From: Hydrocurvibacter sp036169815
Lineage (GTDB): Bacteria > Campylobacterota > Campylobacteria > Campylobacterales > Sulfurimonadaceae
DNA: 64,000 nt
Assembly (NCBI GenBank): GCA_036169815.1
Contig: JAVHOA010000107.1
Location: 7,267-71,266, forward strand
Direction of reading: 5' to 3'
Of this stretch, positions 25,921 to 34,558 are shown piece by piece (the first letter of the stretch is position 1; every line of letters begins with the position of its first letter). A program made the translations under genes and the position numbers. The notes under the pieces are model-generated. The model was not told the origin of the DNA and did no database searches. It saw only the letters and a list, made by a program, of their open reading frames with translations.

Positions 25921-26862
25921 TTAATGTAAGTCTTTCCAAACTGAACGTTTCCATAAATATGCAAAGAGTGCAAATATGACAATAAATATCATCACTTTTT
26001 GTCCCACTTCCTCACGTTCAAAACGTTTTGTGTCACCAGCATCTGCTAAGTGTTCTATCACTTTATCCGCAGTTTCAGCGCTCACACCAACGCGTGGCAT
26101 TGCAGTTCCTGCAAGAAGATTTTGAGGATTTTCTACAAACGTACTGATATAATGTTCACCACGAGAACGGATATACATTGAAAGATCTGGAGGTAATTTC
26201 CCCATATATTTTGTCAATGCATCTTCATAATCAAGCACTTGAATATCAAACGCTAATTCATCTTTTTTCATTTTGAACGTAGGTTTTTCGCCTATTTGTG
26301 TCCATTTTTCATATTTCATAGCATGACAACGTCCACAAGCTGCTTCAAAAGCCATTTTTGGAGTCAATTTATCTTGTTTAACCGCAATTGATTGCAGGTA
26401 AGCAACCATATCTGCGACCTCTTGATCGAGATCTCCGCCAGCGCCTCCGAATTGGGACATTGGGTGCATTTTACCACTCGCTGCATCATATTTGTGTTCC
26501 ACTTTGAGTGCATGCGCAGGATTTTTGATAAGTGCCACTAGAAATTTTGCATCATACACAACACCAGCATTACTTAAATCTGGTGGTTTTACACCATAGC
26601 TTTGAGCAGCTGCAACAGGATCCATCGGAGCGGGAATACTCGCTACTGCGATAGAGTGACAAGCGCTACAAGCGCCAGCGCCCATCACTAAATCTTTCCC
26701 GCGAGTCGCGTCACCTTTTTTACTAAGAGCTGGAAGATCAGCATAAGCAAATTTTTCACTCTCTACATGTTTGTGCATTTTAGAATGTGCAAACGGTTCA
26801 ACAAGATAGTATGTAACAAGCGTAAAAACTGTAACAATAGCTAATATAAATAATTCTTTCAT
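25921..26862 (-). CDS. petC: Cytochrome c1, di-heme type, of the bc1 complex
   Basis: A 313-residue membrane-anchored cytochrome with two haem c sites: CSACHS (about residue 70) and CGRCH (about residue 180). This is the di-haem form used by epsilonproteobacteria in place of classical cytochrome c1. It has an N-terminal membrane segment (LAIVTVFTLVTYYLV) and a C-terminal anchor (VMIFIVIFALFAYLW). It takes electrons from the Rieske protein and passes them to soluble cytochrome c. A methionine-rich TAMPRVG stretch near residue 255 could supply a haem ligand. It is the last gene of petA-petB-petC. Confidence 0.92.
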   Translation of the reverse strand: MKELFILAIVTVFTLVTYYLVEPFAHSKMHKHVESEKFAYADLPALSKKGDATRGKDLVMGAGACSACHSIAVASIPAPMDPVAAAQSYGVKPPDLSNAGVVYDAKFLVALIKNPAHALKVEHKYDAASGKMHPMSQFGGAGGDLDQEVADMVAYLQSIAVKQDKLTPKMAFEAACGRCHAMKYEKWTQIGEKPTFKMKKDELAFDIQVLDYEDALTKYMGKLPPDLSMYIRSRGEHYISTFVENPQNLLAGTAMPRVGVSAETADKVIEHLADAGDTKRFEREEVGQKVMIFIVIFALFAYLWKRSVWKDLH

Positions 26863-26875
26863 TTTCTATTTCCCC

Positions 26876-28090
26876 TTACGCTTTTTTCTCTAGTTTAGTG
26901 ATAAATGGGAGTGCAATCCACAAACCAATAAACACTAATGCAGCAACCAAACCGATTGTACTAAAAATACCCTCTGGAGGTAGTTTTCCCATGGCTGTTA
27001 AGACAATCATATCAACTAACATCACCCAGAACCAAACTGAGAATAGACCACGACGGCTTGCAGCAACAGCGTTTGGACTTCTATCTAAAAATGGTAGTAA
27101 GAAGAAGATAACTTGTGCAAAGCCAAAAGCCATCAAACCAATATTTGTAGAAAATGGACGTAAAATCTCATAAGACCATAAAAAGTACCATTCAGGGTAG
27201 ATATGCGCTGGAGTTTTCAATCCATCCGCTGGGTCAAAGTTTACAGCATCCATCGCAAAGTCATAATGGAAAAATACTAAGTAAAAGAAGAAAACTAAAA
27301 AGATTGCAACCACAAACATATCTTTACTCATAAAGTCATTTGCAAATGCAATAACTTTTGAACCTTTTTTATCGCCCGCTTTGTATTTTGCAGCTTCAGC
27401 TTCAAAATCAATCTCTTCACCATCTTGGTTATTCACGTGAGGGATACGAAGTGCTCCAAAGTGAAGACCGATAACACCGATAATCGCAAGTGGCAACAAC
27501 ACTACGTGGAGCATAAAGAAACGGTCAAGGAATGCTTGTGCAGGAACATAATCCCCACGAATCCACTCAACAACAGCATCTGCATGTAAACCGCCAAGAC
27601 TAAAAAGGTTGGTGATAACCATACCTGCCCAGTAGCTCATTTGTCCCCATGGAAGCATATACCCAGAAAATGCTTCAGCAGAAAAAGTAACAAATAAAAG
27701 CATTCCAGAAATCCAGATCATCTCACGTCCATTTTTGTATGAACCATAGTAGATACCTGTAAACATGTGAATATAAATAACTAAGAAAACAACAGATGCC
27801 GCAACACCATGAATATGTCTCCATAACCATCCAAAATCAACCTCACGCATAATTGTGTAGTTTACACTGTCAAATGCTGTATTGACGTTTGGTTGGTAAT
27901 ACATCAATAAGAAGATTCCTGAAACCAATAAAAGAGCAAAAGTAATAGCCAAAACCATACCCATAGCCCATAAAAAGTTAATATTCTTTGGAATCCAATA
28001 CTCAGTTGCCATAACACGACGAACAGTATCAATGCCAAGACGTTGATTTAGCCAATCATGAACACTTGTAGCTTTTGTAAAATGTGCCAT
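26876..28090 (-). CDS. petB: Cytochrome b of the bc1 complex
   Basis: A 404-residue protein with about eight or nine membrane helices. The four haem-b histidines are expected in the RHIHGVAAS and HMFTG helices and in the later helix FMLHVVLLPLAIIGVIGLH. The quinol-site PEWY motif is visible as IYPEWYFLWSYEIL. It oxidises menaquinol and drives the Q cycle. It lies between petA and petC with 12 and 13 bases spacing, the normal order in Campylobacterota. Confidence 0.95.
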   Translation of the reverse strand: MAHFTKATSVHDWLNQRLGIDTVRRVMATEYWIPKNINFLWAMGMVLAITFALLLVSGIFLLMYYQPNVNTAFDSVNYTIMREVDFGWLWRHIHGVAASVVFLVIYIHMFTGIYYGSYKNGREMIWISGMLLFVTFSAEAFSGYMLPWGQMSYWAGMVITNLFSLGGLHADAVVEWIRGDYVPAQAFLDRFFMLHVVLLPLAIIGVIGLHFGALRIPHVNNQDGEEIDFEAEAAKYKAGDKKGSKVIAFANDFMSKDMFVVAIFLVFFFYLVFFHYDFAMDAVNFDPADGLKTPAHIYPEWYFLWSYEILRPFSTNIGLMAFGFAQVIFFLLPFLDRSPNAVAASRRGLFSVWFWVMLVDMIVLTAMGKLPPEGIFSTIGLVAALVFIGLWIALPFITKLEKKA

Positions 28091-28102
28091 CTATCCTCCC
28101 CT

Positions 28103-28624
28103 TTACAGCGTAACGCCGCTTTCTTTCATTTTTTTATACTCAGGACCCTCTTCACCAAGAACCAGTTTGTTTCCATCAACTTTATATGGAGGAATATCAA
28201 GACCTCTTGGAGGTGGAGCTTGCGTAACCATCCCTGTAAAATTGTATTTACCGCCATGGCATGCACACAAGAAATCTTCTGATTCTGGGCGGTAACCTGG
28301 AATACATCCAAGGTGTGTACAAAGACCGACAGCCACCATATAGTGTTCTCCATTGACAAGAACATCACGTGCTTTATCGGCTTCATTTTGTTTTGCGAGC
28401 ATTGCGGCTGTTTTTTTCAAAACAAAGATAGGTTTCCCTCTCCATTTTTCTACAACAAGTTCATTCTCTTTATATGCTGACATATCAAGAGTTGTAAAAC
28501 CTGCAGAACGTACACTTGGAAGTGGATCCCAAGATTTTTTCATAGCGTAAAGAGAAGCAACAGCCCCAACACCAGCAACGGCACCGAAAGCTTTTCCCAT
28601 AAACGCTCTTCTTGCATTTTTCAT
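28103..28624 (-). CDS. petA: Rieske iron-sulfur subunit of the bc1 complex
   Basis: A 173-residue protein that starts with a twin-arginine-like signal anchor (NARRAFMGKAFGAVAGVGAVASLYA), so it is folded in the cytoplasm and exported by Tat. The 2Fe-2S ligands are in CTHLGC and CACHGG, the classical Rieske boxes; a proline-rich GYRPESEDF loop and PPPRGLD lie around them. It carries electrons from menaquinol at cytochrome b to the di-haem cytochrome c1. It is first in the pet operon; a TATAGC-like -10 is possible about 40 bases upstream. Confidence 0.95.
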   Translation of the reverse strand: MKNARRAFMGKAFGAVAGVGAVASLYAMKKSWDPLPSVRSAGFTTLDMSAYKENELVVEKWRGKPIFVLKKTAAMLAKQNEADKARDVLVNGEHYMVAVGLCTHLGCIPGYRPESEDFLCACHGGKYNFTGMVTQAPPPRGLDIPPYKVDGNKLVLGEEGPEYKKMKESGVTL

Positions 28625-28684
28625 AGCATTTCCTCACTACTTTAGAATCGTAAGCTCAATGCTATATCAATCTCTCTTAAAAAT

Positions 28685-29569
28685 CTATAAATAGAACTTA
28701 TCTTTAAGATAATCTACAACTTGATTACTATTTTGTGTCATTTTGCTATAGGCATGCGATAAATTTTGTGCAAGTGCGTTGCTTAAAAGCTCTTTATCAA
28801 AACCCGCAACTATTGGAATGCAGAGTTCTTTAAAGAGCATATCAAAGTCATTTGTATAGTCTGCGCGTTTCAAATAAATCGGTCTGCCACCGCTTGCTAA
28901 ACAATCCAAAACTGCCTGCGGAGAGCAGGTTACAAGCGTCTTACATGTAGTGATAAAAGTATCATACTCTTCAAACTCATAATATTTTGGAAATCTTTTT
29001 TTAAGCATTGTTTCATAATCTACGAAATAGTAAAACCCAAGCAAAAATGCTACTTCTGCCGTGCCATTTACATGTAAGAGTTCTAAAATATCAAGATGTT
29101 TTTCTAAATCTTTTTCATAATCATCGTCACCAAAGAAAAATCCAATCTCATTTGTTTTTTCAAAATTACCAAAATACTTATCAGCAACCATCACAGCCTT
29201 ACATGTAAGCGTATCTTCCAAATATGGAGAGATTAAAAACTCATTTTCTTCACGTTTATCCATAGGATCATCACTGATTCGAATAAACTTTGGAAAATAG
29301 TTTCGCATATCTTCAAGCATCAAAGGATTTGCTTCGGCACTATCAAAAATAAGTGCATCACCGCGCTGCGCAATATTGACAATATTACGTACCAAATCGA
29401 TGCCAACACTGTTTTTAATCCCGAAGTTTCTCGCCTCGTGCGCCACTCGAAAATCAGAACATAAAAGTGTAATCTCATCATCTCCTAGCGCATTTAAAAT
29501 CGCAACCGCTCTTTTAAATCTATCAAGACCAACGCGATGGCCTGTATCTACATAATAAAATTTTTTCAT
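28685..29569 (-). CDS. Hypothetical protein, GT-B/PseG-like fold suspected
   Basis: A 294-residue soluble protein that I do not recognise with certainty. The start MKKFYYVDTGHRVGLDRFKRAVAILNAL resembles the opening of PseG-like nucleotide-sugar hydrolases and GT-B glycosyltransferases. The segment TCSPQAVLDCLASGGRPIYLKR near residue 215 resembles the 'S..S..E....G.P' sugar-nucleotide loop of that fold. The likeness is faint. No glycan genes are adjacent. It is a stand-alone unit between petA and the pilus operon. It contains two perfect palindromes (29068, 29199) and one variant (28931), writing LHV, LTCK and TTCK into the protein. Confidence 0.6.
   Translation of the reverse strand: MKKFYYVDTGHRVGLDRFKRAVAILNALGDDEITLLCSDFRVAHEARNFGIKNSVGIDLVRNIVNIAQRGDALIFDSAEANPLMLEDMRNYFPKFIRISDDPMDKREENEFLISPYLEDTLTCKAVMVADKYFGNFEKTNEIGFFFGDDDYEKDLEKHLDILELLHVNGTAEVAFLLGFYYFVDYETMLKKRFPKYYEFEEYDTFITTCKTLVTCSPQAVLDCLASGGRPIYLKRADYTNDFDMLFKELCIPIVAGFDKELLSNALAQNLSHAYSKMTQNSNQVVDYLKDKFYL
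29068..29077. repeat. TTACATGTAA palindrome 9
   Basis: Perfect copy in the 28685-29569 gene, encoding LLHVN. Confidence 0.9.
29199..29208. repeat. TTACATGTAA palindrome 10
   Basis: Perfect copy in the 28685-29569 gene, encoding LTCKA, 121 bases from copy 9. Confidence 0.9.
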
Positions 29570-29765
29570 ACTACTCTCTATTTATAAATTTAAAAATGAT
29601 TATAAGCTTTTTAACTGATGTTATGCATAAAAGAAAAGGGATAAAATAAAGTAATTATGGATGATGGCTTCTATCTTTGCTTTATGCTTCACTCAGTTTT
29701 ACCCAAGTGCAGCGTTTGAGAGTGTTTACAGTATGTTGAGGATTCAATACAGTAAAAACCCAGAT
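29570..29765. other. Spacer downstream of the pilus operon
   Basis: About 200 bases without a convincing gene. It contains the promoter side of the 28685-29569 gene. A plus-strand frame at 29661-29855 has no family match that I recognise and runs antisense over the small membrane ORF, so I do not call it. Confidence 0.4.
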
Positions 29766-29864
29766 TTAAATATTTGTAATTTTATCTATAATCCAAAACC
29801 CAAAGGCAAGGACAAGTGTGCTTATGATAGCAACAGTTATTGTTCCACTTTCTAGTTCCATCAT
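29766..29864 (-). CDS. Probable 32-residue single-span membrane peptide at the end of the msh operon
   Basis: A 32-codon ORF two bases after the mshG stop codon, starting at a double ATG preceded by AGGA at good spacing. The peptide MMELESGTITVAIISTLVLA... is a clean single membrane helix (residues 9-26) with acidic residues before it and DKITNI after it. Position (directly after the platform protein gene, where Vibrio has the unrelated mshF), ribosome site and composition support a real gene. It could be a small subunit or regulator of the pilus platform. I know no family for it. Confidence 0.55.
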   Translation of the reverse strand: MMELESGTITVAIISTLVLAFGFWIIDKITNI

Positions 29865-29866
29865 CT

Positions 29867-31105
29867 TTATCCTGCCATATCGACCATTGACCACATTGGT
29901 AAGAAAATCCCCAAAGCCAGTACAAGAACAAATCCCGCTATTGCGGTAATAAGAAGAGGCTCTATCAGCGAGGCGACGTTATCAACAATATAATCATAGC
30001 GACTATTGTACACTTTATTTACTTTCTCAAGCATCAACCCTAAAGAGCCACTGCTCTCTCCTGCTTTAATCATTTGCATCACCATTCTTTCAAATTGCTC
30101 ACTCTCTACAAATCCCTGCGCTAGTGAGCGCCCGTCTTCGATGGCAATTGGAATTTTTTCTAATTGTTGTTTAATATAGCGATTTTCAACAACGCCCATC
30201 GCAATTCGCAGTGCTTCAATCATAGGAATTCCAGAATCGGTTAAGATATTAAAAAGATAGATAAAACGCCCTATCATCGCATAGTAAGTCACTTTTCCAA
30301 CAATATAGATGCGCAAAAGATACTGGTCGGTTTTAAGATGCAGTTTTTCATTACGACGGTAGGCGATATTAAAAACTCCCGAGATTATAATGGCAGATCC
30401 TAAGATATATCCACCATACATGCGAATGGCATGCTCTGTCCACAAAAGAAGTTTTGTGGGAAAAGGGAGTTCCATAGCGGATTGTTCAAAAAATGTTTGA
30501 AATTGAGGAACAACAAAAGTAATAACGACTGTAAATGCTATGGCCATCGCGATGAGAATAAACATAGGATAGCGAGTCGCTTTTTTGAGTTTTTGTCGGT
30601 TGTCAAACATCTGTTGCAATATAGCAGAAAGTTTTGCGATAGAGTTACTCAGAGTTCCCGTTTGTTCGCCAAGTTCAAACATGGAAAGCGATAAAGTTCC
30701 TAGCTGGCGTTGGAACTTGACAACGCTACGACTTAAGCTCAAACCACTCTCGATATCTTGCAAAACTTCTGTAAAAATAGCTTGTATCATCGGATCTGGC
30801 GTGTCTGCGATTGTGTCTGCAAGGCAACTATTAATAGGCATTCCAGCATCAAGCATTGTTGAGAGTTGGTCAAGAAATGCAATATAATTTTCATCTTTGA
30901 CACGTTTGTTTGTAATGGGCGATTTATAAGAAGCAATCCATCGATTGACCCTCATACTGAGCGGTTCTGAAATCTCCGTGACTTTGACTGGAACACCCAA
31001 GGCTTTATCACGGAATCTTTTTATGGCTTCTGCTTTATGAGGTGCTTCAAGAACCAAAACAAAGTGGTGTTTGCCCTGCTTGTACTGTATTTGAAAAAAT
31101 TTCAC
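29867..31105 (-). CDS. mshG: MSHA-type pilus inner-membrane platform protein
   Basis: A 412-residue GspF/PilC-family protein. It has two T2SSF domains (about residues 70-195 and 275-395), with membrane helices at about 175-195, 215-240 and 380-405. The repeats FLDQLSTMLDAGMPINSCL and FIYLFNILTDSGIPMIEAL are the mirrored starts of the two domains. It forms the rotor-like platform that the ATPase MshE turns to add or remove pilins. Its start is immediately after the mshE stop. A 32-codon membrane ORF follows it. Confidence 0.92.
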   Translation of the reverse strand: MKFFQIQYKQGKHHFVLVLEAPHKAEAIKRFRDKALGVPVKVTEISEPLSMRVNRWIASYKSPITNKRVKDENYIAFLDQLSTMLDAGMPINSCLADTIADTPDPMIQAIFTEVLQDIESGLSLSRSVVKFQRQLGTLSLSMFELGEQTGTLSNSIAKLSAILQQMFDNRQKLKKATRYPMFILIAMAIAFTVVITFVVPQFQTFFEQSAMELPFPTKLLLWTEHAIRMYGGYILGSAIIISGVFNIAYRRNEKLHLKTDQYLLRIYIVGKVTYYAMIGRFIYLFNILTDSGIPMIEALRIAMGVVENRYIKQQLEKIPIAIEDGRSLAQGFVESEQFERMVMQMIKAGESSGSLGLMLEKVNKVYNSRYDYIVDNVASLIEPLLITAIAGFVLVLALGIFLPMWSMVDMAG

Positions 31106-32782
31106 CTACGTATCCTTCGTAACGCGCAAGACCTCTTCTAAGGTTGTAACCCCTCGAATTGCTTTACTAAGCCCATCAACAATCATAGGCTCAAATCCAT
31201 CCTGTTCTTGCGCATGGCGAGAGATATCATATTTGGAGGCTTCACTCGAAACCATTTTAGCAACCGACTCTGTGACAACTAAGATTTCCGAAATAAGCAA
31301 CCTTCCTGCATAACCTGTATTGTTACATTTTGAGCACCCTTTGCCTGCATAAAATTTTGTATCTTCATTCACCCAACGCTCTACTCTTCGCATCAAATTT
31401 TTATGCGGTTTTATCTCGATTTTACACTCGGAGCAAATTTTACGCACAAGTCTTTGCGCTACAATTCCCACCAGAGAGTCTGCAATAAGATAGGATTGCA
31501 ATCCCATTTGTACCATGCGCCCAATGGCACTTGGCGCATCATTGGTATGCAGTGTTGAAAACACAAGGTGCCCTGTGAGTGAAGCTTGTGCGGCTGCATT
31601 TAAGGTTTCAAAATCTCGGATTTCTCCAACAAGGATAATATCTGGATCTTGGCGTAAAAAAGATTTCAAAGCATCCAAAAATCCAAAGCCAACACGCTCA
31701 TTGACCTGCACTTGCTGGACTAATGGAAGTTGGTATTCAATAGGATCTTCAATAGTCAATACTTTATTTTCAATACTTTTTACTTCATTGAGCGCGGCAT
31801 AGAGTGTTGTTGTTTTCCCGCTTCCCGTTGGTCCTGTAATAAGCACAATCCCAAAGGGAGCATGAATAATCTCATTAAATTTTTCAAGATTTTTACCTTC
31901 AAAGCCTAATTGATGAAGTTTGAGAAGAATTTTTTGCTGGTCTAAAATACGCATAACAATCGACTCGCCAAAAAGTGTTGGAGTTGTTGAGAGACGAAAA
32001 TCGTATTTGCCTCCTAATACTTCAAGGCTAAAGCGCCCATCTTGGGCTTTACGACGTTCTGAAATATCGAGATTTCCTAAGAGCTTGATACGAGAGTTTA
32101 ATGCTGTATAAATATCAAGATCAAAAACAAAGATTTCTTGCAAGATCCCATCCACACGAGCACGCACAGACATAGTGACTAAATTGGGCTCTACATGTAA
32201 GTCACTTGCGCCACGCAAAATAGCATCTTTTACAATCAATGCAATCAACTGCATAACAGCACTTGCCTCTTCATTTCCCCCTTTCATCCCCTCGTTATTA
32301 ATCTCTCTTTTGACATCTGCCGCAATCGTTTGCGTTTTTTTGATAATCTCAAGACGCTGGAAAATTTGTATGATATCTTCTACAAGAGAAAGATATATTT
32401 TTAGCGGTTTTGTCGCGATATTTCTTTCTAAAATCTCCAAAGCATCAAAATTAAGAGGATCCGAGGTTGCAACATAGACATACTCCTCATCCTCTTTAAA
32501 TGGAATCGCTTTTGCAGCAACTAAGATAGGAAGTGAGAACTTTGCCAAAGCATTAAAATCGATTTTTTCACCATAAAGATCCACAAAATCAATTTTAAGC
32601 TGTTTGGATAAAAGGAGTGCCATCTCTTTGTTAGAAATCAGACCCTCTTCAACAAGAATCTCTCCCATTTTTTTTGTAAAACCTGATTCTTTTTGTTTTG
32701 CAAGTACATGTGCAACTTGCTCTTCGCTAATAATCCCCTCTGCAACAAGGAGATCTCCTAATCGAATTTGTGGACGAATCAT
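31106..32782 (-). CDS. mshE: MSHA-type pilus extension ATPase with MshEN c-di-GMP domain
   Basis: A 558-residue GspE/PilB-family ATPase. The N-terminus holds two MshEN-type motifs, RLGDLLVAEGIISEEQ...Q (residues 6-29) and MGEILVEEGLISNKEM...Q (about 39-62), the signature that binds cyclic di-GMP in Vibrio MshE. The Walker A motif GPTGSGKT starts at residue 317. Asp boxes and Walker B (DPDIILVGEIRD) follow, then a zinc-type cysteine set CSECK...CSKCNNTGYAGR. It powers pilin addition. Having these motifs suggests the pilus responds to c-di-GMP, and an HD-GYP protein is encoded 16 kb away at 48797. Confidence 0.94.
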   Translation of the reverse strand: MIRPQIRLGDLLVAEGIISEEQVAHVLAKQKESGFTKKMGEILVEEGLISNKEMALLLSKQLKIDFVDLYGEKIDFNALAKFSLPILVAAKAIPFKEDEEYVYVATSDPLNFDALEILERNIATKPLKIYLSLVEDIIQIFQRLEIIKKTQTIAADVKREINNEGMKGGNEEASAVMQLIALIVKDAILRGASDLHVEPNLVTMSVRARVDGILQEIFVFDLDIYTALNSRIKLLGNLDISERRKAQDGRFSLEVLGGKYDFRLSTTPTLFGESIVMRILDQQKILLKLHQLGFEGKNLEKFNEIIHAPFGIVLITGPTGSGKTTTLYAALNEVKSIENKVLTIEDPIEYQLPLVQQVQVNERVGFGFLDALKSFLRQDPDIILVGEIRDFETLNAAAQASLTGHLVFSTLHTNDAPSAIGRMVQMGLQSYLIADSLVGIVAQRLVRKICSECKIEIKPHKNLMRRVERWVNEDTKFYAGKGCSKCNNTGYAGRLLISEILVVTESVAKMVSSEASKYDISRHAQEQDGFEPMIVDGLSKAIRGVTTLEEVLRVTKDT

Positions 32783-32792
32783 CCTCTACTCC

Positions 32793-33770
32793 TTAGTTGG
32801 GTGTATTTGCTTTGTATGTGCGGTAAAGCTGGGTTGCGGCTTTAGAATCTTTATAATTCATATACAGTTCCAAAACGCCAAGCGCCTCTTTTTTAAGACC
32901 TTGCGCCCAATATGATTTTGCATACAAAAGCCACGCTTCCTCTTGCTCACGGTTAAGTTGGTTCGCTTTTTTTGCCCAAATAGCTGCTTCTGCAAAACTG
33001 TTCTTTTCATAAAAATCGCGCGCCATTACGATTGCTGACTGGTAGGTAACAGCCTCATTGGCATTTTCTTGTACACTATTTGTAACATTAAAAACAGAGC
33101 CCTTTGTTGTATGAGGCACTGGGGCTTGAGCAGTAACAAGTTGAGTTGTGCTTTGTGCCGTGGGAGCAGGTGTCTTGTTTGGTGATGAGGCAATAAGTGC
33201 TGCCATTTTATCATTAAGAGGAATACGATCTGGGTTGTATTTAAAGAGAATCGGTTTTTCAAATCCTAAGAGTTTGAATTCAGTGATAAGAGGAACAATA
33301 CGATTAGCATTATAAATATTCGTATAGCGGAGTGTGTAGTAATTATTGACGAGATAAATCCCCATTCCTTCTTGATACTGTTTTGGTATTTTTTGAAAAA
33401 GGGTTTTGACCTGTTGATACGAGCTGTTAGAAGTGAGTTGGAGTACGTACAAAGGTGCTTTGGAGGAATTCTTGTGAGGAAGTTCTCTATTTTTATCTGA
33501 ATTTTTCTCTTTTGGTGAAACAGTTGGCAAGATTGTAATTGGATGTTGATCAATGGGAAGTGCTACTGCTTTTGGAGTTTGAACGGGAGTAACAACGCTC
33601 TTTTTTGGTTTTATGAACGCAACATCATCTGCAGAAAACATCTTTAAATACCCTGCGACCAATGCTACAACCAAGAGGATTACACCCGCAACAAAGAGAA
33701 AAAGACGCACGAATCTACGGCGACGTTTTGCGACACAACGTGCGACAAGATGATCAAAATTATCAATCAT
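32793..33770 (-). CDS. MshN-like TPR protein of the pilus
   Basis: A 325-residue protein with a short cytoplasmic start, one membrane helix (about 24-44, FVRLFLFVAGVILLVVALVAGY), a long Pro/Lys/Gln/Thr-rich linker and a C-terminal tetratricopeptide region (about 245-320, YEKNSFAEAAIWAKKANQLNREQEEAWLLYAKSYWAQGLKKEALGVLELYM). The position between the mshM- and mshE-type genes and this layout match MshN of MSHA clusters. A middle domain (about 105-190) could be a SPOR-like fold (LYVLQLTSNSSYQQVKTLFQKI), suggesting peptidoglycan contact. It overlaps the mshM-like gene by eight bases. Confidence 0.75.
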   Translation of the reverse strand: MIDNFDHLVARCVAKRRRRFVRLFLFVAGVILLVVALVAGYLKMFSADDVAFIKPKKSVVTPVQTPKAVALPIDQHPITILPTVSPKEKNSDKNRELPHKNSSKAPLYVLQLTSNSSYQQVKTLFQKIPKQYQEGMGIYLVNNYYTLRYTNIYNANRIVPLITEFKLLGFEKPILFKYNPDRIPLNDKMAALIASSPNKTPAPTAQSTTQLVTAQAPVPHTTKGSVFNVTNSVQENANEAVTYQSAIVMARDFYEKNSFAEAAIWAKKANQLNREQEEAWLLYAKSYWAQGLKKEALGVLELYMNYKDSKAATQLYRTYKANTPN

Positions 33771-34557
33771 TTAAAAGCTCCGCACTCATCGCAGCCATCG
33801 TAATCATACATTGGGATGGGCGTAAATATTTGGTTTGGTTGTGCGTATTTGTGTAATGTAAAAGATGAAAAAGATGAAAAAAAATCTTTTTAAAATTACG
33901 GAAGTTCCCTTGACTAATTTTATATGCTTGCGCAATGAGCTTTGCTGTTATTTCATCAGAAATCTCAGAAAATTGCACTCTAAAAAGTTCTCGATAGAGA
34001 TAATTTTTGCACTCTATAGGATTGAGTTCAAACAGCGCAATCACCTTGTGCGGACGGCTTTTAAAATGAGGTACTCGCAAAAGTGCCTCTCCTTCACTCC
34101 GATGCATTGCAAGCATAAACCAAAATGATTTCGTGTCACTCAGTATGCGAATAAACTCTCTCATTTCTGTACTCAGCAGTTGCGCTTCATCAATCATAAT
34201 AAGATGTTTGCTTGCTCCATAAAGCTGTGTCGCTTGCGTTCGGTATTGTTCAATATCTCCACCATCAAAAGCAACTCCCTTATGTTCAATGAGTTTTTTG
34301 AGTAGTGAAACGGGAGTAAGAAAGGGAGTTTCTATAAGTAAAATATCTCGATCATTTTTCCAAATCTCTTTGAGATGGTAGAGTAGAAAACTTTTTCCAC
34401 TCCCTGGTTCTCCTAAAAGAAAAATGAGTTGGCGCAGTGACCCATTGAGTGTTGCATTGATTTTTTCAATCGCTCCGAGTGAAGCTTGCACCTCAAAATA
34501 GTTATTACTGTTAAGAACCTCTTCAAACTGCTTTGCAGCTTTTAGCCATTGTGACAT
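33763..34557 (-). CDS. mshM: MshM/ExeA-like AAA ATPase
   Basis: A 264-residue AAA ATPase with Walker A GEPGSGKS (about residue 48), Walker B LIMIDEAQLL (about 117) and a lid domain. ExeA-type ATPases help move the secretin or pilus machinery through the cell wall. No peptidoglycan-binding domain follows, unlike ExeA, which agrees with MshM. I start at the ATG at base 34557, one base after the mshL stop; the longer frame would begin with TTG inside mshL. The C-terminal end overlaps the MshN-like gene. Confidence 0.85.
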   Translation of the reverse strand: MSQWLKAAKQFEEVLNSNNYFEVQASLGAIEKINATLNGSLRQLIFLLGEPGSGKSFLLYHLKEIWKNDRDILLIETPFLTPVSLLKKLIEHKGVAFDGGDIEQYRTQATQLYGASKHLIMIDEAQLLSTEMREFIRILSDTKSFWFMLAMHRSEGEALLRVPHFKSRPHKVIALFELNPIECKNYLYRELFRVQFSEISDEITAKLIAQAYKISQGNFRNFKKIFFHLFHLLHYTNTHNQTKYLRPSQCMITMAAMSAELLND

Positions 34558-34558
34558 C

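Noticed and set aside
29661..29855. 64-codon plus-strand ORF near the end of the pilus operon
   Set aside because: No recognisable motif, no ribosome site of note, and it is antisense to a better-supported small membrane ORF.
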